Shown here: piece by piece, positions 34,591 to 47,125 of the stretch
Layout of the letters: each line of letters begins with the position of its first letter
Numbering within the stretch: position 1 is the first letter of the stretch
DNA from: Melieria omissa
Lineage: Eukaryota; Arthropoda; Insecta; Diptera; Ulidiidae
Assembly: GCA_963971225.1 (NCBI GenBank)
Contig: OZ020267.1
Coordinates: 151,209,920-151,273,919, forward strand
Reading direction: 5' to 3'
DNA length: 64,000 bases
Program-made: the position numbers and the translations under genes
The notes under the pieces: generated by a model
The model's database searches: none
What the model was told of the DNA's origin: nothing
Seen by the model: the letters and a program-made list of their open reading frames with translations, nothing else

Positions 34591-37500
34591 GAATTTTGTT
34601 TACATAATTTTTCCAGTAGACTCAATTTTGTCATCAAACATTTTCGTGTAAGCACGACTGCGCCTTCTGCGTGGTCTTTGTTTTCTGCTTTCTTGCGGAT
34701 TTCTTTCGAGCTCTTGTCGGTATTTTTTTATGTCTTAACAAAAAGTGCGACCATTACTAGGGAGAGTTTTATCTCTAAACCATAACTCGGTTCTTTCTGT
34801 AGTTGACCATAACATCTTTTTAGGCGCTTAAAATATTTTCCTATAAACAATCGTAATGATTAAATAAAAACATCGAAGTAACATCAAGTAAAACATCGAA
34901 ATATCGAAAATTATTATCGTCATTGTTTCACTTGTCGAAAACATTAGAGCAAAGTTTATGAGCCAAAAACTGTTGTTGTTGTCTTCTGCTATTTTATGTG
35001 CGCAGAAAATATATTTTGTGCTTTCACCATAAATCTATTTTATCTCTTACCACACTCCACTGCAACACAACGTTGGCTGCCAATTATTGAAAAAATATTA
35101 AATCGAAATTTAATGTCCCAAAATGTCCAAACCAAATGTTCCTTTTCCAGCAACGCACAAAACAACCAACATTTATTTGATTTTTTCCATTATATTTTGT
35201 TTTCATTTTTTATTACAACAACATTCATACCCAAAGTGCCAATAATTTCGAATTAATGTGGCATAAAATTAAAGCATTTATTTTCATTAAAAATTAAGAG
35301 TAGAACAAAAAACAGAGCTCGTCCGCGAGCAACAAAAATAAATCCCAAATGGCAAATGTGCCATAATAAAAATAAACACTCGACAATTTGATGGCCTTTA
35401 TTAATCCAATTGTACATAATTTGGCCATAATCTAATGGACAAAAGTAAGAAGCAAGAATCGAAAATGGTCGCCTTAGTGCAGTAACATTAGCGTCAAGCG
35501 CGCCTTTGCAGTGTCAAAACATTTGGCCAATCTAATGAGCCCTAACGGCATAAAACGAAGAAATTAAAAACGAGCGCAAGCGACCAACCAGGCGCGACGG
35601 TGATATATGGGCAGCGGAAATACAAATTTCAAATTCACTGAAGAATGCAAGGAAAAAACGAAGGGAAATTGAGAAATAAGAAAATCCACAAAGTATAAAT
35701 TGACAGCCAACGCCAACCTTCAGTGCGTCCTTTGCTGCTACAACAAGAGAAAAATTCAAGACGGCAGCCTCTAGAAGCGAAAGACAAATGTCCTATGATG
35801 CTGCTCGAGCCCCAGAAGCAAGAATCGTTTTGGCCTCAAAGTGTGTTTGTGTGTGTGTGCGTGGCGCCCACTGCTGCATGTTCAGTACGTTCCGGTTGTG
35901 GTGTGAAGTCGCGAATTAAAATGTCGCCCTGACGGGGCGCGAGTTGCCAATGATGTCAGCTCAGTGATTTCTGTTGTCATTGTAATGTTGTTGTAATGTT
36001 CATTGTTGTGTTTAGCTGTGTTGGCTGACAGCGCGTTCGGGCAATTTTCATGTAAATTAAGCAATAAAATGTTTTGCTTAATGTTCAATTAACGTTGTGC
36101 ACTTAATGTTTGCTGTTGTTCTTTCTTGTTGCCATACACCAATTTAATTTTGGGCAACGAGTCCTTTTTGTGTGCTTTGTGGATTGTTTGCATTGTTGCT
36201 GAATTTAACTTGATTCAATTTGCAAATAGTTTTCATTAACTATTTTATAACGTTTGGTGTCACCATAAACATGGACAGTGTTGCACAATGGATTTCATTT
36301 CAGAGGAGGGAAAGATGTATACGACTTTGAAACCCATTGCTATTCGAAATCGCTTTTAAATCAAACAGATATCTGAGTGATTTGAATCACCAAAACTCCT
36401 CTTTTGTGCGTTAGTGAACATGGATAACTAAGTTTGAACACAGTTCAGTTCATAAGATTTGAGGGAACAAAGTGGTTTTTGTTGTTGATATGAAGTTGAA
36501 GATGCTTCAAAGAAATAATAGAAATATAAAAAATTCCATAAAAGTTTTCAATGTCTCATAGATTCCCTAACTGTTGTTTAGCTAATGAACATCAAATGCC
36601 ATCAACTGTCATTGACTAATCGCTTTGTGTCAGCAAAAACTAAATAAGTATTTCACTTTTTCGCTGTGTTGATGTGATGTCACCATAGTCCATGTTTTCC
36701 GCCACACATGCTGAATTTTGTCAAAATATTTTGACAAACATAATGCAATTATTTGTGGAAATTCACACCATCGAAGGCGTTGCATAAAAACAACCGCAGG
36801 GCGTACAATTCCCAAAGCGATGAGAAGGGACAAGGCTGGCTTTGACTAAAACCACCCACATGTGCACACACACACACATACAAATACACAAAATATACCA
36901 ACACATGTGTGTGCAACTCCAATATGTATGTATGTATGTATCTATGTATGATTAGATAGCTATTAGCATTAGAAAGCAACACAGAAGGGACACAGGACGC
37001 GCAGAGCAGAGAGCAGTGTTAATTGCCGAGACGAAAAATTATTTGCCAGATTGATTTAATATGAAATTCAATTTGTGCAAAATATGCAGCCAACATAATT
37101 AAAACAATAAACTTGCACATGTGTGTTGTTGTAGCAAAACAACAACAACAACAGCGGCATTCATCAAATAATAGCAATAACGAAAAATGTAATTTGCCAT
37201 TTTGGGCAAAGCTGCTTAATTAAATGACAAACTAATCTTCGCTCTTAATGAGAACAACAGCAAACACAGGCAGCAAACGAACGAACGAAAGCATCGACGC
37301 CAAAAAAAGGACACAGCAAAAAGATTTACGGTACACTTGCGCGCTCAGCTTGAGGAAGAAGCGCACAGACTTGACTGCCCTGTTCGACATAATATTTGCA
37401 ATTTTACGTTCTCCATAAGTCTGCTTAAAAATTTAGTTAGTTATTTAGTTGTGGCAGTTTTGTTTTTAGACAGCATCGCTCTGTGTGTATGTGTGTGGGA

Positions 37501-38051
37501 GTGTGTGTGTCTCTCGTTGAGTGGCTAAAGGATTTCAAAGTGGCGGCTGCCAGCTTGCTATGAATTATATTTTCCCATTAAAATTCGTTCAATAATTAAA
37601 TTTTTGAAAAATGAAAATTCTCTGTCATACTGAACAATTCACAGCAGTCAGGGCTAACTCCCTACCTCTCTTCCTCTCAAGAGAAATGGTGAGCAGTGAT
37701 GGGTTGGCATTAGTTGGCAGCACAAGTTTAGCACGTCCACGTTGCCAGCCATCGAACACACCGGTGTCGCACAGTGTTACGAGTTCATACTGCAGAGTGA
37801 CAAAAATATTGTAGAAGGTCGCACATAAATGAAATTTGGTATACTTATTATTATACTTATGAGTAAAGAACTTAGATGAGTAAACAACTTATTGTGCAAC
37901 ATTTCAATGAAATCGGACCAAAACTTACAAACGGATTTGAAAAAACTTCATATTAACAATGAAAATAATCTTAGTTCATAAAAGCTGCACTCAAAATATT
38001 TGTATTTTAATATAAATTTATGTATAAATATGTATATAGAAGGTTAAAATC
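34591..38051. other. Non-coding stretch with short microsatellites
   Basis: Contains (GT)n near 35839-35860, (CA)n near 36864-36880, a TATG run at 36921-36952 and CAACAA at 37137-37155. No supported gene. Confidence 0.5.
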
Positions 38052-38320
38052 TTAGACTGACCCGCACTAATTTTTCCTCCTGAATATTTTTTTCGAACAT
38101 ACCTACCCCCTATCTCCAACCTTTAATGAGGCTCCCATACAAAATCATCGTTTTTTAAAAGTGGAAGTGGGCTCCCGCTCCTGCTCTCAGGTTGGTCCCA
38201 GACGTACCATATGTAAGACTGACCTCCATTTATTTTCCCTTTCGAATATTTTTTCTATACACACATAACCGCTACATCCAACTTTTAAGGTGGCTGCCAT
38301 ACAAAACTAATAATTTTCAA
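38052..38320 (+). repeat. Direct repeat, 162-bp spacing, two copies
   Basis: TTAGACTGAC (38052) and TAAGACTGAC (38214) each begin a segment of about 105 bp. Both continue through a TTTTTCCTCC-like stretch, GAATATTTTTT, CATACCTACCCC or CACATAACCGC, and a GGCTCCCATACAAAA / GGCTGCCATACAAAA end. Non-coding. Confidence 0.65.
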
Positions 38321-41209
38321 TGGAACTTGCTCCACACTTGTAAATGTACTAAAGTAAACGAAGAAACATCATATCTGGCAAAGTACTTAACCGATTTGAA
38401 TGATTTATTCAACAATCGTCAACATTCCTGAATGCCAAAAATACAAAATTAATTAAAGTTCAAAAATTCACCACCAGAGGGCGCCTCCCATACAAGTGAA
38501 GTAGTAAGGTTGTCAACTTTTGGTTCTGTATGAAAAAAAGATCAAAGTGCAAAGTGTACTGTCGAAACTCCATTAACCCCTCTATTTCGAATATAATGGT
38601 AATTGTAATTGATTTTCTCAAACTATCTTCAACAAATTTTTACATCAGCAGCAGAGCAATATTTGACCGATTGCTATTGGCATTCAACCAAACTGTGAAA
38701 ATATCGCGAATTTGCACTCAAGTCTTCACCAAAAAATGCCAATAACTTTCATTTGCGCAAATATGCGCAGCTGAAAATTTTACACCATAATCTACATACT
38801 TGCCAAAATAAAATATATTTACAACAACAAATGATATTTAACTTTTTTTAAATCACTTTTAAATTTTGAACTCACTTCTTATTCACTCGTTTTTTTTACT
38901 TAATTTTCATCAACATTGTACTGCTCAGAGGTGAGAGTAATCAGCTAAATTTTGGTCTTGTCAGACCTAGATTATGTAAAACTTACGACAATAGTAACTT
39001 TTAAGGACCTGCTCATAATTTATTTTAAAATATTCAACCTCAAAGTCAAAGCAAAATTTGCTGTTTGTACTTAATTTTTTTTCAACGCTGGAAGAGCCCA
39101 CTTTAAGAGCTCATAACTTCTATGTTATCCAATATTTTTTCATAAAACTTCGGATTTCTTTTAAGTGAAGTATTTTCAATGAAACTTCGTACTCAGATTT
39201 TTGCGCTTATACAGTTGCATTTTGGCATTTTTGTCACTACTCGCAACACTGTGTGTCGCCAACACGATCTGCTGCTGCACTATCAGCAACAGCGTGTGAC
39301 ATGATGTCGTTGTTGTTGGCACTTTTTTGTCAACCAGCTGACATATTAGATTTACGCTCAGCAGTGATTTTTGCTCGCTGGCTCGCTGCCGGTTGGTTGG
39401 CATTTTTATTAATTTGCAGTGTTTGAGCGTGTTGGCAAAAATAATTACACTTTCCTTAACTCAAACCTTGTGACATCAACGTGTGTTTGTGTGAGTGTAT
39501 GAGTGAGACAGCACACCAAGTCTACTAGAGTTTCAAAAGGGTTTGCACAGCGCACTTCGCCTCACTTGAGTCCATTGCCGAGCAACGCTATTTATTTCAG
39601 CTTAGCGCGCATTATTTCTGGCATCGCCTTTTTCGGTCAGTCATTTTTGCTTTGACCCGCCCGGTCACCCCTTCCTCCCCCCCCCCCCCCCATATACAAC
39701 ACTCGACATTGCTGCTGTTACCTTTGCATGAGGCGAAAAGGACACACACTATTATTTTGGTAAAATTTATGCTGCAAAAACTATTTCAAAGCCGCGTCGC
39801 ATGCACCTCAGCACCAGTGTTGCCACATGCTTGCTTTGCCGTAAAAAATTGTTTACCCAATACCGCAAAATGTCATTTTTCAAACGTGAATGAATGCTTT
39901 GCCGTTTTGCTGCTCTTGTTGCTGTTCGCTTGCCATACAAATTTTTCATAGTTTTGTAGTTTTCCTTGTTGGCCTTTTCATTTTATTGAGTGGCAGGGGC
40001 TGGCACACACAGCGTGGTCAGGTGTTTGCTTAGCTCCGCTGCTGTAAAATAGTTGTTGTGTATTTGATTTTTTGTTGTAATACATTCAACAAAATACATA
40101 AAAAAGGCGCATACACCCACATGTGTCCCACGTTGTTGTCCATGTGGGTTGTGCGCAAAACACTTTGCACCTTTTGCTGCCCGCAACAACACTAAAACAA
40201 CAACACCTTTGCTCAATTGTGTCTGGGTCCTTCATCATTATTTCTCTTTGGAATGGAATGAGTAATTTGCTTTTAAGCGGTTTCTAATAACAGAAGCGAC
40301 CAATTCGAATGCAAGAATATTCAATTATAAACCCAACGAAACAAACGATGCGCCATTCGAAAGGTTGGCGCATTTTTATGCAAATTCTCCGCCAACTTGA
40401 AATTACTTTCGCTAAGGTGCTCTACACAACAAAACAACAACAACTGTAATAGATACATTTAAAAGCTGTTTCATGGCCATAATCGTAAAACACATTTCCA
40501 GTCTAGTCCGCACGCGTTCGGACGACCCAGCTGCCTCAACATTGCCAACTGACATCTCGCCCCCGCTGTGGCAACATGCTAATAAGCTGTCATTAGGCCA
40601 GTGCAGGGATGATTTTTTTTCCACAACAAGAAAACAACTTACAAAAAAAGCCCCAAAGAAATAAAAAAAAATGCCAACAAATTACAAATGAAACCAGAAA
40701 GATTTCAATTCGTAAAATTCGTTACGCACTCCGCGTCTTTGCAGCTTTTAATGGGATTTACACTTACAACACGCTGTCGCCGTCACCGCGTTGCCGTCGT
40801 TCGCACTGTCAGCGCAACAGTTCATTACTTTAAATTTACAGTTACTTTCAAATGTTGCCCTCGCATTGCTTTTGTGCCGCCTTGGAAACATATTGACGCC
40901 TCCCCCCCCCCCCATTGTTGTTGTAGTTGTGCGGGTAAACATTTTTTTGGAATTTTTTATTATTGTTCTTGTTGCTGTTGGTGGCTGTGTTATTTGTTGT
41001 GTGCACAACTGAGCAGCGACTACAATTACCATGAATATTACCGCAATGACTTTTGGTGGCAACAGCTGCGTTTAATACGTTTTTCGGGGTCATTTTATTT
41101 TCATTTTTTAAGTGGAAAAAGTCAAAACGCATTTTTAATGAAATTTATAAACTTTTCCATTAGAGTAATGTAGGAAAATAGATTTTTACCTGAAACTGCA
41201 TTAAAGTGG
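38321..41209. other. Non-coding stretch with two poly-C runs
   Basis: There are uninterrupted C runs at 39677-39691 (15 bases) and 40902-40913 (12 bases). GTTGTTG-rich sequence surrounds them. Frames of up to 161 codons (40688-41173) show no domain. Confidence 0.5.
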
Positions 41210-42620
41210 AAGGATTCTTGAGGGATGGCGAAGGGATATAACGATTTAAAGAGGAGAAGTTTGCAAAGGAAGTACAGAGCCAAAACTGTTAGAATCTGAA
41301 AGAGAGGCGGCGCAAGAAGAAGATGGTATGAAAGAGTTGGGAGGCACTAGGTGGGACATAGAAACTGAGAGATGGGAAATAAGAAAAAAGTAGAAAGGAA
41401 ATGAGAGATAGAAGCTGGGATATGAAATATGCAGTTGGAGTGAAAGAAAGTGAAGAGTAGTAAGTAGATAGAGTAGTAAGAAGGTTGTAGATAAGAGATG
41501 GAAAATATATTTTGGGAAATGAGAAATTTTAAACATTAACAAAAAGATAAAAGGCAGAAGATGAGAAAATTGAGGTGAGAGATTTTAGATGGGAGAAATT
41601 AGATGTACAAGAGAAAGAGGAAGAAGAAAGTCCAAAGAAAGAGGAGAAAGACAGGGGAAAGAATTTGGATGATAGGAGCAAAAATCAGGATGTTGGAAAT
41701 GAAAGAAGAGATGAAAAGTTGAAAACAGTGGTAGTAGTCCACTCAGTGGCGCACACAGTAATTCATTTTAGGGGTTTTCTTACACCGCTTTTGGAGGCAA
41801 ATACCATTTGAAATCATGTTTCCGATCCAAAATATTTATAACAGATATTTTTAGATTTGAACCCTAAAACCCCGTTTCCATAAGTTTACAACATTCTAGT
41901 TGACCAGATATGAAAAGTAGATTATGAGAGAAAGGGGATAGGATCTGTGAGATAAGTAGAAGATAGATGACATTAAATATGAAATGAAAAGCAGTAAAGG
42001 AAGATAAGAGATATGTCAAACTTCACATTAGAAATAGAAGATGACCCCTCATCGATGAGAGATACAAGCTGGGAGATATGAGAAGAAAGATGGGAGATGA
42101 TGAAAGAGGATTCAAAAAGATTTAAGGAAAACAAGGTGAAGAATATAGATTGAAAATACAAAAAATAAATACAATAGGATGTTGAAAAGGGAGACAAGAG
42201 GTACAGGAAATGAAGAGAGGGAAAAGATGAGAAATGGGAGAGGACAGTAAGAAGATCGGCATACGGGATAGGAGAGGAGAGATAGGCGGTAGAAGATAGG
42301 AAATGTGAAACAGGACATAGAATATGAAGGTAAATATGCAGAAGAAGAAGAAGAGGCAGAAGAAGTTGAAAGATATCAGATGGAAGGTTGGAGATAGAGA
42401 GACAAGATATGGAAGACACAAGCTGGAATTGAACTGAATTGAATTGAATTGAATTGAATTGAATTGAATTGAATTTAATTTAATTTAATTTAATTGAATT
42501 GAGGAAAATATGTCAGAAAAAGAAGAAGAGGCAGACGATGTTAAAAGATATCAGATGGAAGGTTGGAGATAGACAGAGGGAGGGAGGGCTATGGGAGACA
42601 CGAGCTAGAATTGAATTGCA
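41210..42620 (+). repeat. Strongly purine-biased tract, about 1.4 kb
   Basis: The plus strand is dominated by A and G (GAAGA, GAGATG, GGAAA) for about 1.4 kb, broken by a mixed portion near 41735-41900. Inside it, GATATCAGATGGAAGGTTGG with its flanks occurs at about 42372 and 42548. The minus frames at 41973-42421 are Ser/Leu/Phe-rich translations of this tract and not genes. Confidence 0.75.
42426..42502 (+). repeat. (GAATT)n / (TAATT)n microsatellite
   Basis: An uninterrupted pentanucleotide array GAATT changes into TTAAT-type units and back. It lies within the purine-biased tract. Confidence 0.95.
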
Positions 42621-43059
42621 TTTATTTTAATTGAAGCTGGAATTAATAAATTTCACATACGAAATTGAAATTAAAGGTAATTATAAAGAAACGAATACTG
42701 GAAAAAATAAAAAATATTTGAGATTTAATATGGAAAAACCGATGTAAGAAGGAAAATAAAATAAAGAAAAGAGTTGCTTAAGATGATATTAGATGGATAT
42801 GAAGATATTAAATGGAGAAGATGTTAGATGGAAAAATTGATATGAACATTGCATCCAGAATTATTCATGTTGAGCCGGAAACTTCATTAATGAATTCTGA
42901 TTCCTAGGATAGAAGTGAAAATGAGCCGAGAAGCTTACCTATGAATTTAGTTGCCCTCAAGCTTAGAAGCTCATTGTATTTAAATGCGGATTTATTGTGA
43001 CGAGTTTATATGGTTAAAAATGCATTTTTTTTAGGTTAGGTTAAATAAATCAATATATA

Positions 43060-43315
43060 AATAAATTTAAAAAAATAAATTAAATAAATAAAAAAAATTA
43101 AATAAATAAACTAAATCAAAGAAATGAAATAAATAAAATAAAATAAAATAAAATAAAATAAAATAAAATAAAATAAAATAAAATAAAATAAAATGAAATA
43201 AAATGAAATAAGATAAAATAAAATAAAATAAAATAAAATAAAATAAAATAAAATAAAATAAAATAAAATAAAATAAAATAAAATAAAATAAAATCAAATA
43301 AAATAAAATAAATTA
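43060..43315 (+). repeat. (AAAAT)n pentanucleotide array
   Basis: About 35 copies of AAAAT/TAAAA with a few point changes (AAATG at 43192 and 43202, AAGAT near 43210). The minus frame of 76 codons across it is Phe-Ile-Leu-Tyr repetition and not a gene. Confidence 0.95.
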
Positions 43316-43424
43316 TGTAAATAAATATGATTTATGCTTAGGTTTATATAAGGCCATTAAAATGTGTAAGCAAGTTACTCGCATAAATCCCAATTATCAG
43401 TAAATAAAGTTGCGGTCGGAAGAC

Positions 43425-43510
43425 CTTTTTGGTGTTGTTTGAACCATTAATAGAACTCGCGATTATCTGCCTTCGGATTCAATTCGCCTACCAATGAGCC
43501 ACGACGATGA
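43425..43510 (-). mobile_element. Decayed tRNA-like SINE head
   Basis: On the minus strand, CATCGTCGTGGCTCATTGGT resembles an A-box region, followed by GGCGAATTGAATCC (B-box-like). It then runs into AACAACACCAAAAAGGTC, as the tRNA-like heads of other fly SINEs do. No body or flanking duplication is identifiable. Confidence 0.5.
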
Positions 43511-45620
43511 AACATAACCGTTGATTTTCTGTATATTGACAGAAACCAAGTCTCTATTATTCTAAAAGCAAATCGACCAGTTTTAATATTTTCGCATTAG
43601 CAAAAGGGATCTATAAGTTTTCATATTTTTGCTTTCATAAAGAATCATTGAAAAAATTTTCTCTGATTAGCTTCTCCATTCCGCTTTTCATTATCTTCAA
43701 AGCAATGCACAATTAATCGCAAATGCAAATATTTAAAAACTTCAACCGCATCAAACAGCTCATAAGCAGATAATGATGAAATCCTCCCATACCCACCTCA
43801 TACTCTCACCACCCCTTTCCACACATGCAGTTAGTCATAACTTTGTTGCTAAAAAACAACACTGACAACTGCCAGCGAAAATGTTCTGATAGTACATTCC
43901 ACATTTATGTTACTCCCATTCATTCAACTGCCGCCGACACATGCCAGATCGCAAAAAGTTATACAGACTATGTATATGTGCTATATGTGAAAATCCACAT
44001 ATCGATGGCACTCGATCGAATTACGGTTTAATGAAACAACGAAATCGCAGTGAAAATCACTCACATGGCGCAAATCGCCAACACATTTCCGCCTTCATTT
44101 TTGCGGCATTTCGCTTGCAAGATGTGCAGCGTTGCTGCGCCTAAGCGTATGCTTACCATATTTATTACCACATACGCGCGCCGATAAGCATCGCCGGGCG
44201 CAGAGTGGGGGAAGAGTGGCGGTTATTGATAGCAAAAGTCAAAGTCAAGTCAAAAGTCACCCAAGCACAGGCAATGTGCGCATATGTTGTTGCTTTTAAT
44301 TTCAATAATTCAAAAATTCATTGCACCAAAAGTCACACACACACACACATCGACATATGCAGAGAGCTGAACGGCCGTTGCTTTCAAAAGAACGCAAACA
44401 GACGACTAACCGAAATTGAAGGTAATCATAAAAGAGAAAAATTGCGCACTTTTCGCATGCAATAATAAAGATCAGCCGCGTTCTTAAGCTGCCAATAAAA
44501 GTAAATCAAAGCCACAAAGCGGCAGCACACACACAGCCAAATCGGCGTGCGGGGCTATTGAAGTCATCATCCCCTTTCGTCTGTGGCATTGCGTGCATGA
44601 GCGGCATTTCCTGTTTTAAATTGTGCAGTTGAGAGTTTTTCTTCTTTTTTTTTCGATTTGTGTCTTTTCTGGTTTCCTTTCGACGAGTGTGAGTGTGAGT
44701 GTGTGTGTGTGAAAGTGCCGCCTCGATTTGATACGCTCACATTCCTCGTGTATTCACTCGCATTTTTTCGCAATGTTTCTTCTTTTTTTTTTGTGCACAT
44801 CCTGCGCTGAAAAGTGTGCAATTTTAAAAAGTCATAATCGCAGATAAGTGCGGTCGCTGCTATTCATTACAATGGCGTTTCAGCAGCGCCAGCAAATACG
44901 CCGCACCTCAGTGCCGTCTCGATTTTATGGCCATAGATACGGTTACTTGCGCGTGTGTGTGTGTGTTATGAGAAATTGCGGCCACGCATATGAAAATCAC
45001 AATTTCAGTTTTGTGCCTCACCACTTCAGTGCTCTACGCTCTCAGCGCCCCTCGTCATGCCGCCGCCACCTCTTGTGCGCATCTTTTGGCTTTTATTTCA
45101 ATTCTGCTTTTGCCATTTTTTGCCTTTTGAAATATTGGCACAGCCATTGTTGTTGCCGGGCGAGATTAGAATATTAAAAGTTATTGAAGAAATCGCTGAC
45201 AAAAGAAGAATAAATATTTGCCGTTACTTGTGCGAGCAATTCAGAACGCAGTGTTGGCCATGCAAATTATTGCCGGCTTTCAACTGACAATGGGATTTTT
45301 ATGATGCGTTTTAATTTCGCTTAAACTGCCTTTAATGCGACGTTTATTGTGTATTTGACTGCGGTAAGAAGTTGGCTATATTTGAGCAATGAATTTCGGG
45401 CTCTTGAAACTTTGCACAAATACATTTGATCGGATGAATTGTATGAAGAAGAAGCAGAAAAATACGGACAACGGACAGTACAAGGATTAAGATTGGTTCG
45501 TGTCGTAGTGGAATCCGTCAGGTATTAAAAATGGTTCGAAATTGTCTAATATCGGAAGGTAAAGAAAATGAAAATTATAAGAAAAGTCGACTGTTTTCAA
45601 ATCGTTTATCTGCATTTGTT
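43511..45620. other. Non-coding stretch with CA/GT runs
   Basis: Contains (CA)n at about 44334-44349, (GT)n at about 44690-44712 and (GT)n at 44953-44965. No supported gene. Confidence 0.5.
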
Positions 45621-45830
45621 AGGTTAAGTTAGCTGGGAGGCCACAGATGGACTCTCTCGGATCAGTAGCGGTACCAGTAAGAGATCATTATTGTTGCGGG
45701 TCAATGTAAAAGTACTTGGTTAGATTGTGGGTTGTTTTAGCGAAGTTCAGTAGTCACTTAATGTCCTTATTGGGAAGCCAATCTAATTTAGAAAAGAACC
45801 GTGGCCCCTAAGCGAGTAAAGCGTTGTAAA
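45621..45830 (-). mobile_element. Possible retroposon 3' fragment with TTAGGTTA tail
   Basis: The segment opens TTAGGTTAAGTTAGCTGGGA. It continues with GCCACAGATGGACTCTCTCG, the same arrangement (tail, then a GAC/CTC-rich segment) as at 49795. Family recognition is weak. Confidence 0.3.
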
Positions 45831-46489
45831 TGGCCGAACAGAAGCAAAGCGTCCAATGTAGTTTTCAAAAGCAAGTCAAAGACCGCCCAAATACCATTAG
45901 AAAAACGCGTAAATCAAAGTTGAAGAGAAATCTGAAAGTCAACAATTTCCGATATCTAATTGGGAAATCATGAAAAACTAGGTTTAAAGGTTATATATAT
46001 ATATAAGAAATATACAAGAAAAACATATGATTGGCTGCCATATGCAAAGAAAAATAATTTAGGTAAACATTTGGAAGCAAATGGAACCTGCAAAGAATTT
46101 GTGCGTTCGCGAGTCTGGTGACCCACAACAGCTCTTGCTCAGCTTAACCTGCTGCAGCTGAGAGGGAAGAATCGCAGATAGAGCCCAACGAACTATTTGC
46201 CTTTTGCATCAAATGTCTGATTAAACTTAATTTTTCCTACCACTTCAAATGAAACTTTTAGATCAGCTGTTGTTTTTTTAACCCTCCTGTATACACCCTT
46301 TTTACTGTGCATTGTTAGTGTACCAAGTTCCAGTGGTGTAACCAAGAGTTAAAACTTGCAAGTTCTTACAAATTCCTGTTTGTTTACTTTTTGGGAGTGT
46401 AAGCTTACTCTCCTGATATTTTTTACTGGATAATTTTTGCTGGAAATGTTCCCAAACATACCTAATCAAAATTCCCAGTATCTCATTAG
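45831..46489. other. Non-coding stretch, nothing recognised
   Basis: Unique AT-rich DNA. TTAACCCTCCTGTATACACC at 46277 resembles a MITE end, but no partner was found. Confidence 0.45.
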
Positions 46490-47125
46490 GAAGTCGTGAT
46501 AATCAAAGTTGAAATGAGTTTTAAAGCCTCACTACAACTTATTGAAAGTCGCATAAGTCTAAGTTAAAAGTGACCTGAGAATCAAAAATTCCCAAAATCA
46601 CATTAGAAAGTATTGCAAATCAAAGTGAAGGGTGAATTAAGAATAAAAAATCCTCGATATCTTCTTTGAGAGCTGTGCAAATTGAAACTGAAGGGTGATA
46701 TGAGACTCAAAATTCACGAATTCTCATTGAAAGTCGTGTAAACTAAAGTTGAAGATGTCCTGAGAATTAAAAATGCGCCTCATTTCATTTGAAAGGAGTG
46801 TTATCGATATTGAAAAGTGACTTAAGAGTAAAAAATCCCCGATATCTACTTGGAGAGTTGTAGAATTCGAAATTAAAGGGTGATCTGAGATTCAAAAATT
46901 TTGGAAGTCTCATTGAAAATCGTGTAAATAAAGTTGAATATGTCCTGAGCATCAAATATTCTCGATATTTCATTGGAAAGTCTTGGTAATCAAAGTTGAA
47001 GGTTGACTTAAGAATAGAGAATCGCCGATATCTACTTGTAGAGCTGTGGAAATCTGAGGGTCATCTTAGATTAAAAAATTCACGAAATCTCATTGAAAGT
47101 CGTAACAAAAGTTGAAAATTACACT
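46490..47125 (+). repeat. Tandem repeat, 185-bp higher-order unit built of about 60-bp subunits
   Basis: The marker TCCTCGATAT / TCCCCGATAT / TCGCCGATAT lies at 46651, 46836 and 47022 (185 and 186 bp apart), followed by CTACTTGGAGAG-type sequence. Shorter subunits recur in between, reading CTCATTGAAAGTCGTGTAAA, AAGTTGAA and GTCCTGAGAATCAAA. Copies are diverged. Confidence 0.82.

Noticed and set aside
41973..42421. 148- and 99-codon minus frames rich in Ser, Leu and Phe
   Set aside because: They are the pyrimidine complement of the purine-biased tract.
43067..43297. 76-codon minus frame reading FILFY repeats
   Set aside because: Direct translation of the (AAAAT)n array.
46277..46300. TTAACCCTCCTGTATACACC resembling a MITE end
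   Set aside because: No partner end found; may be chance.
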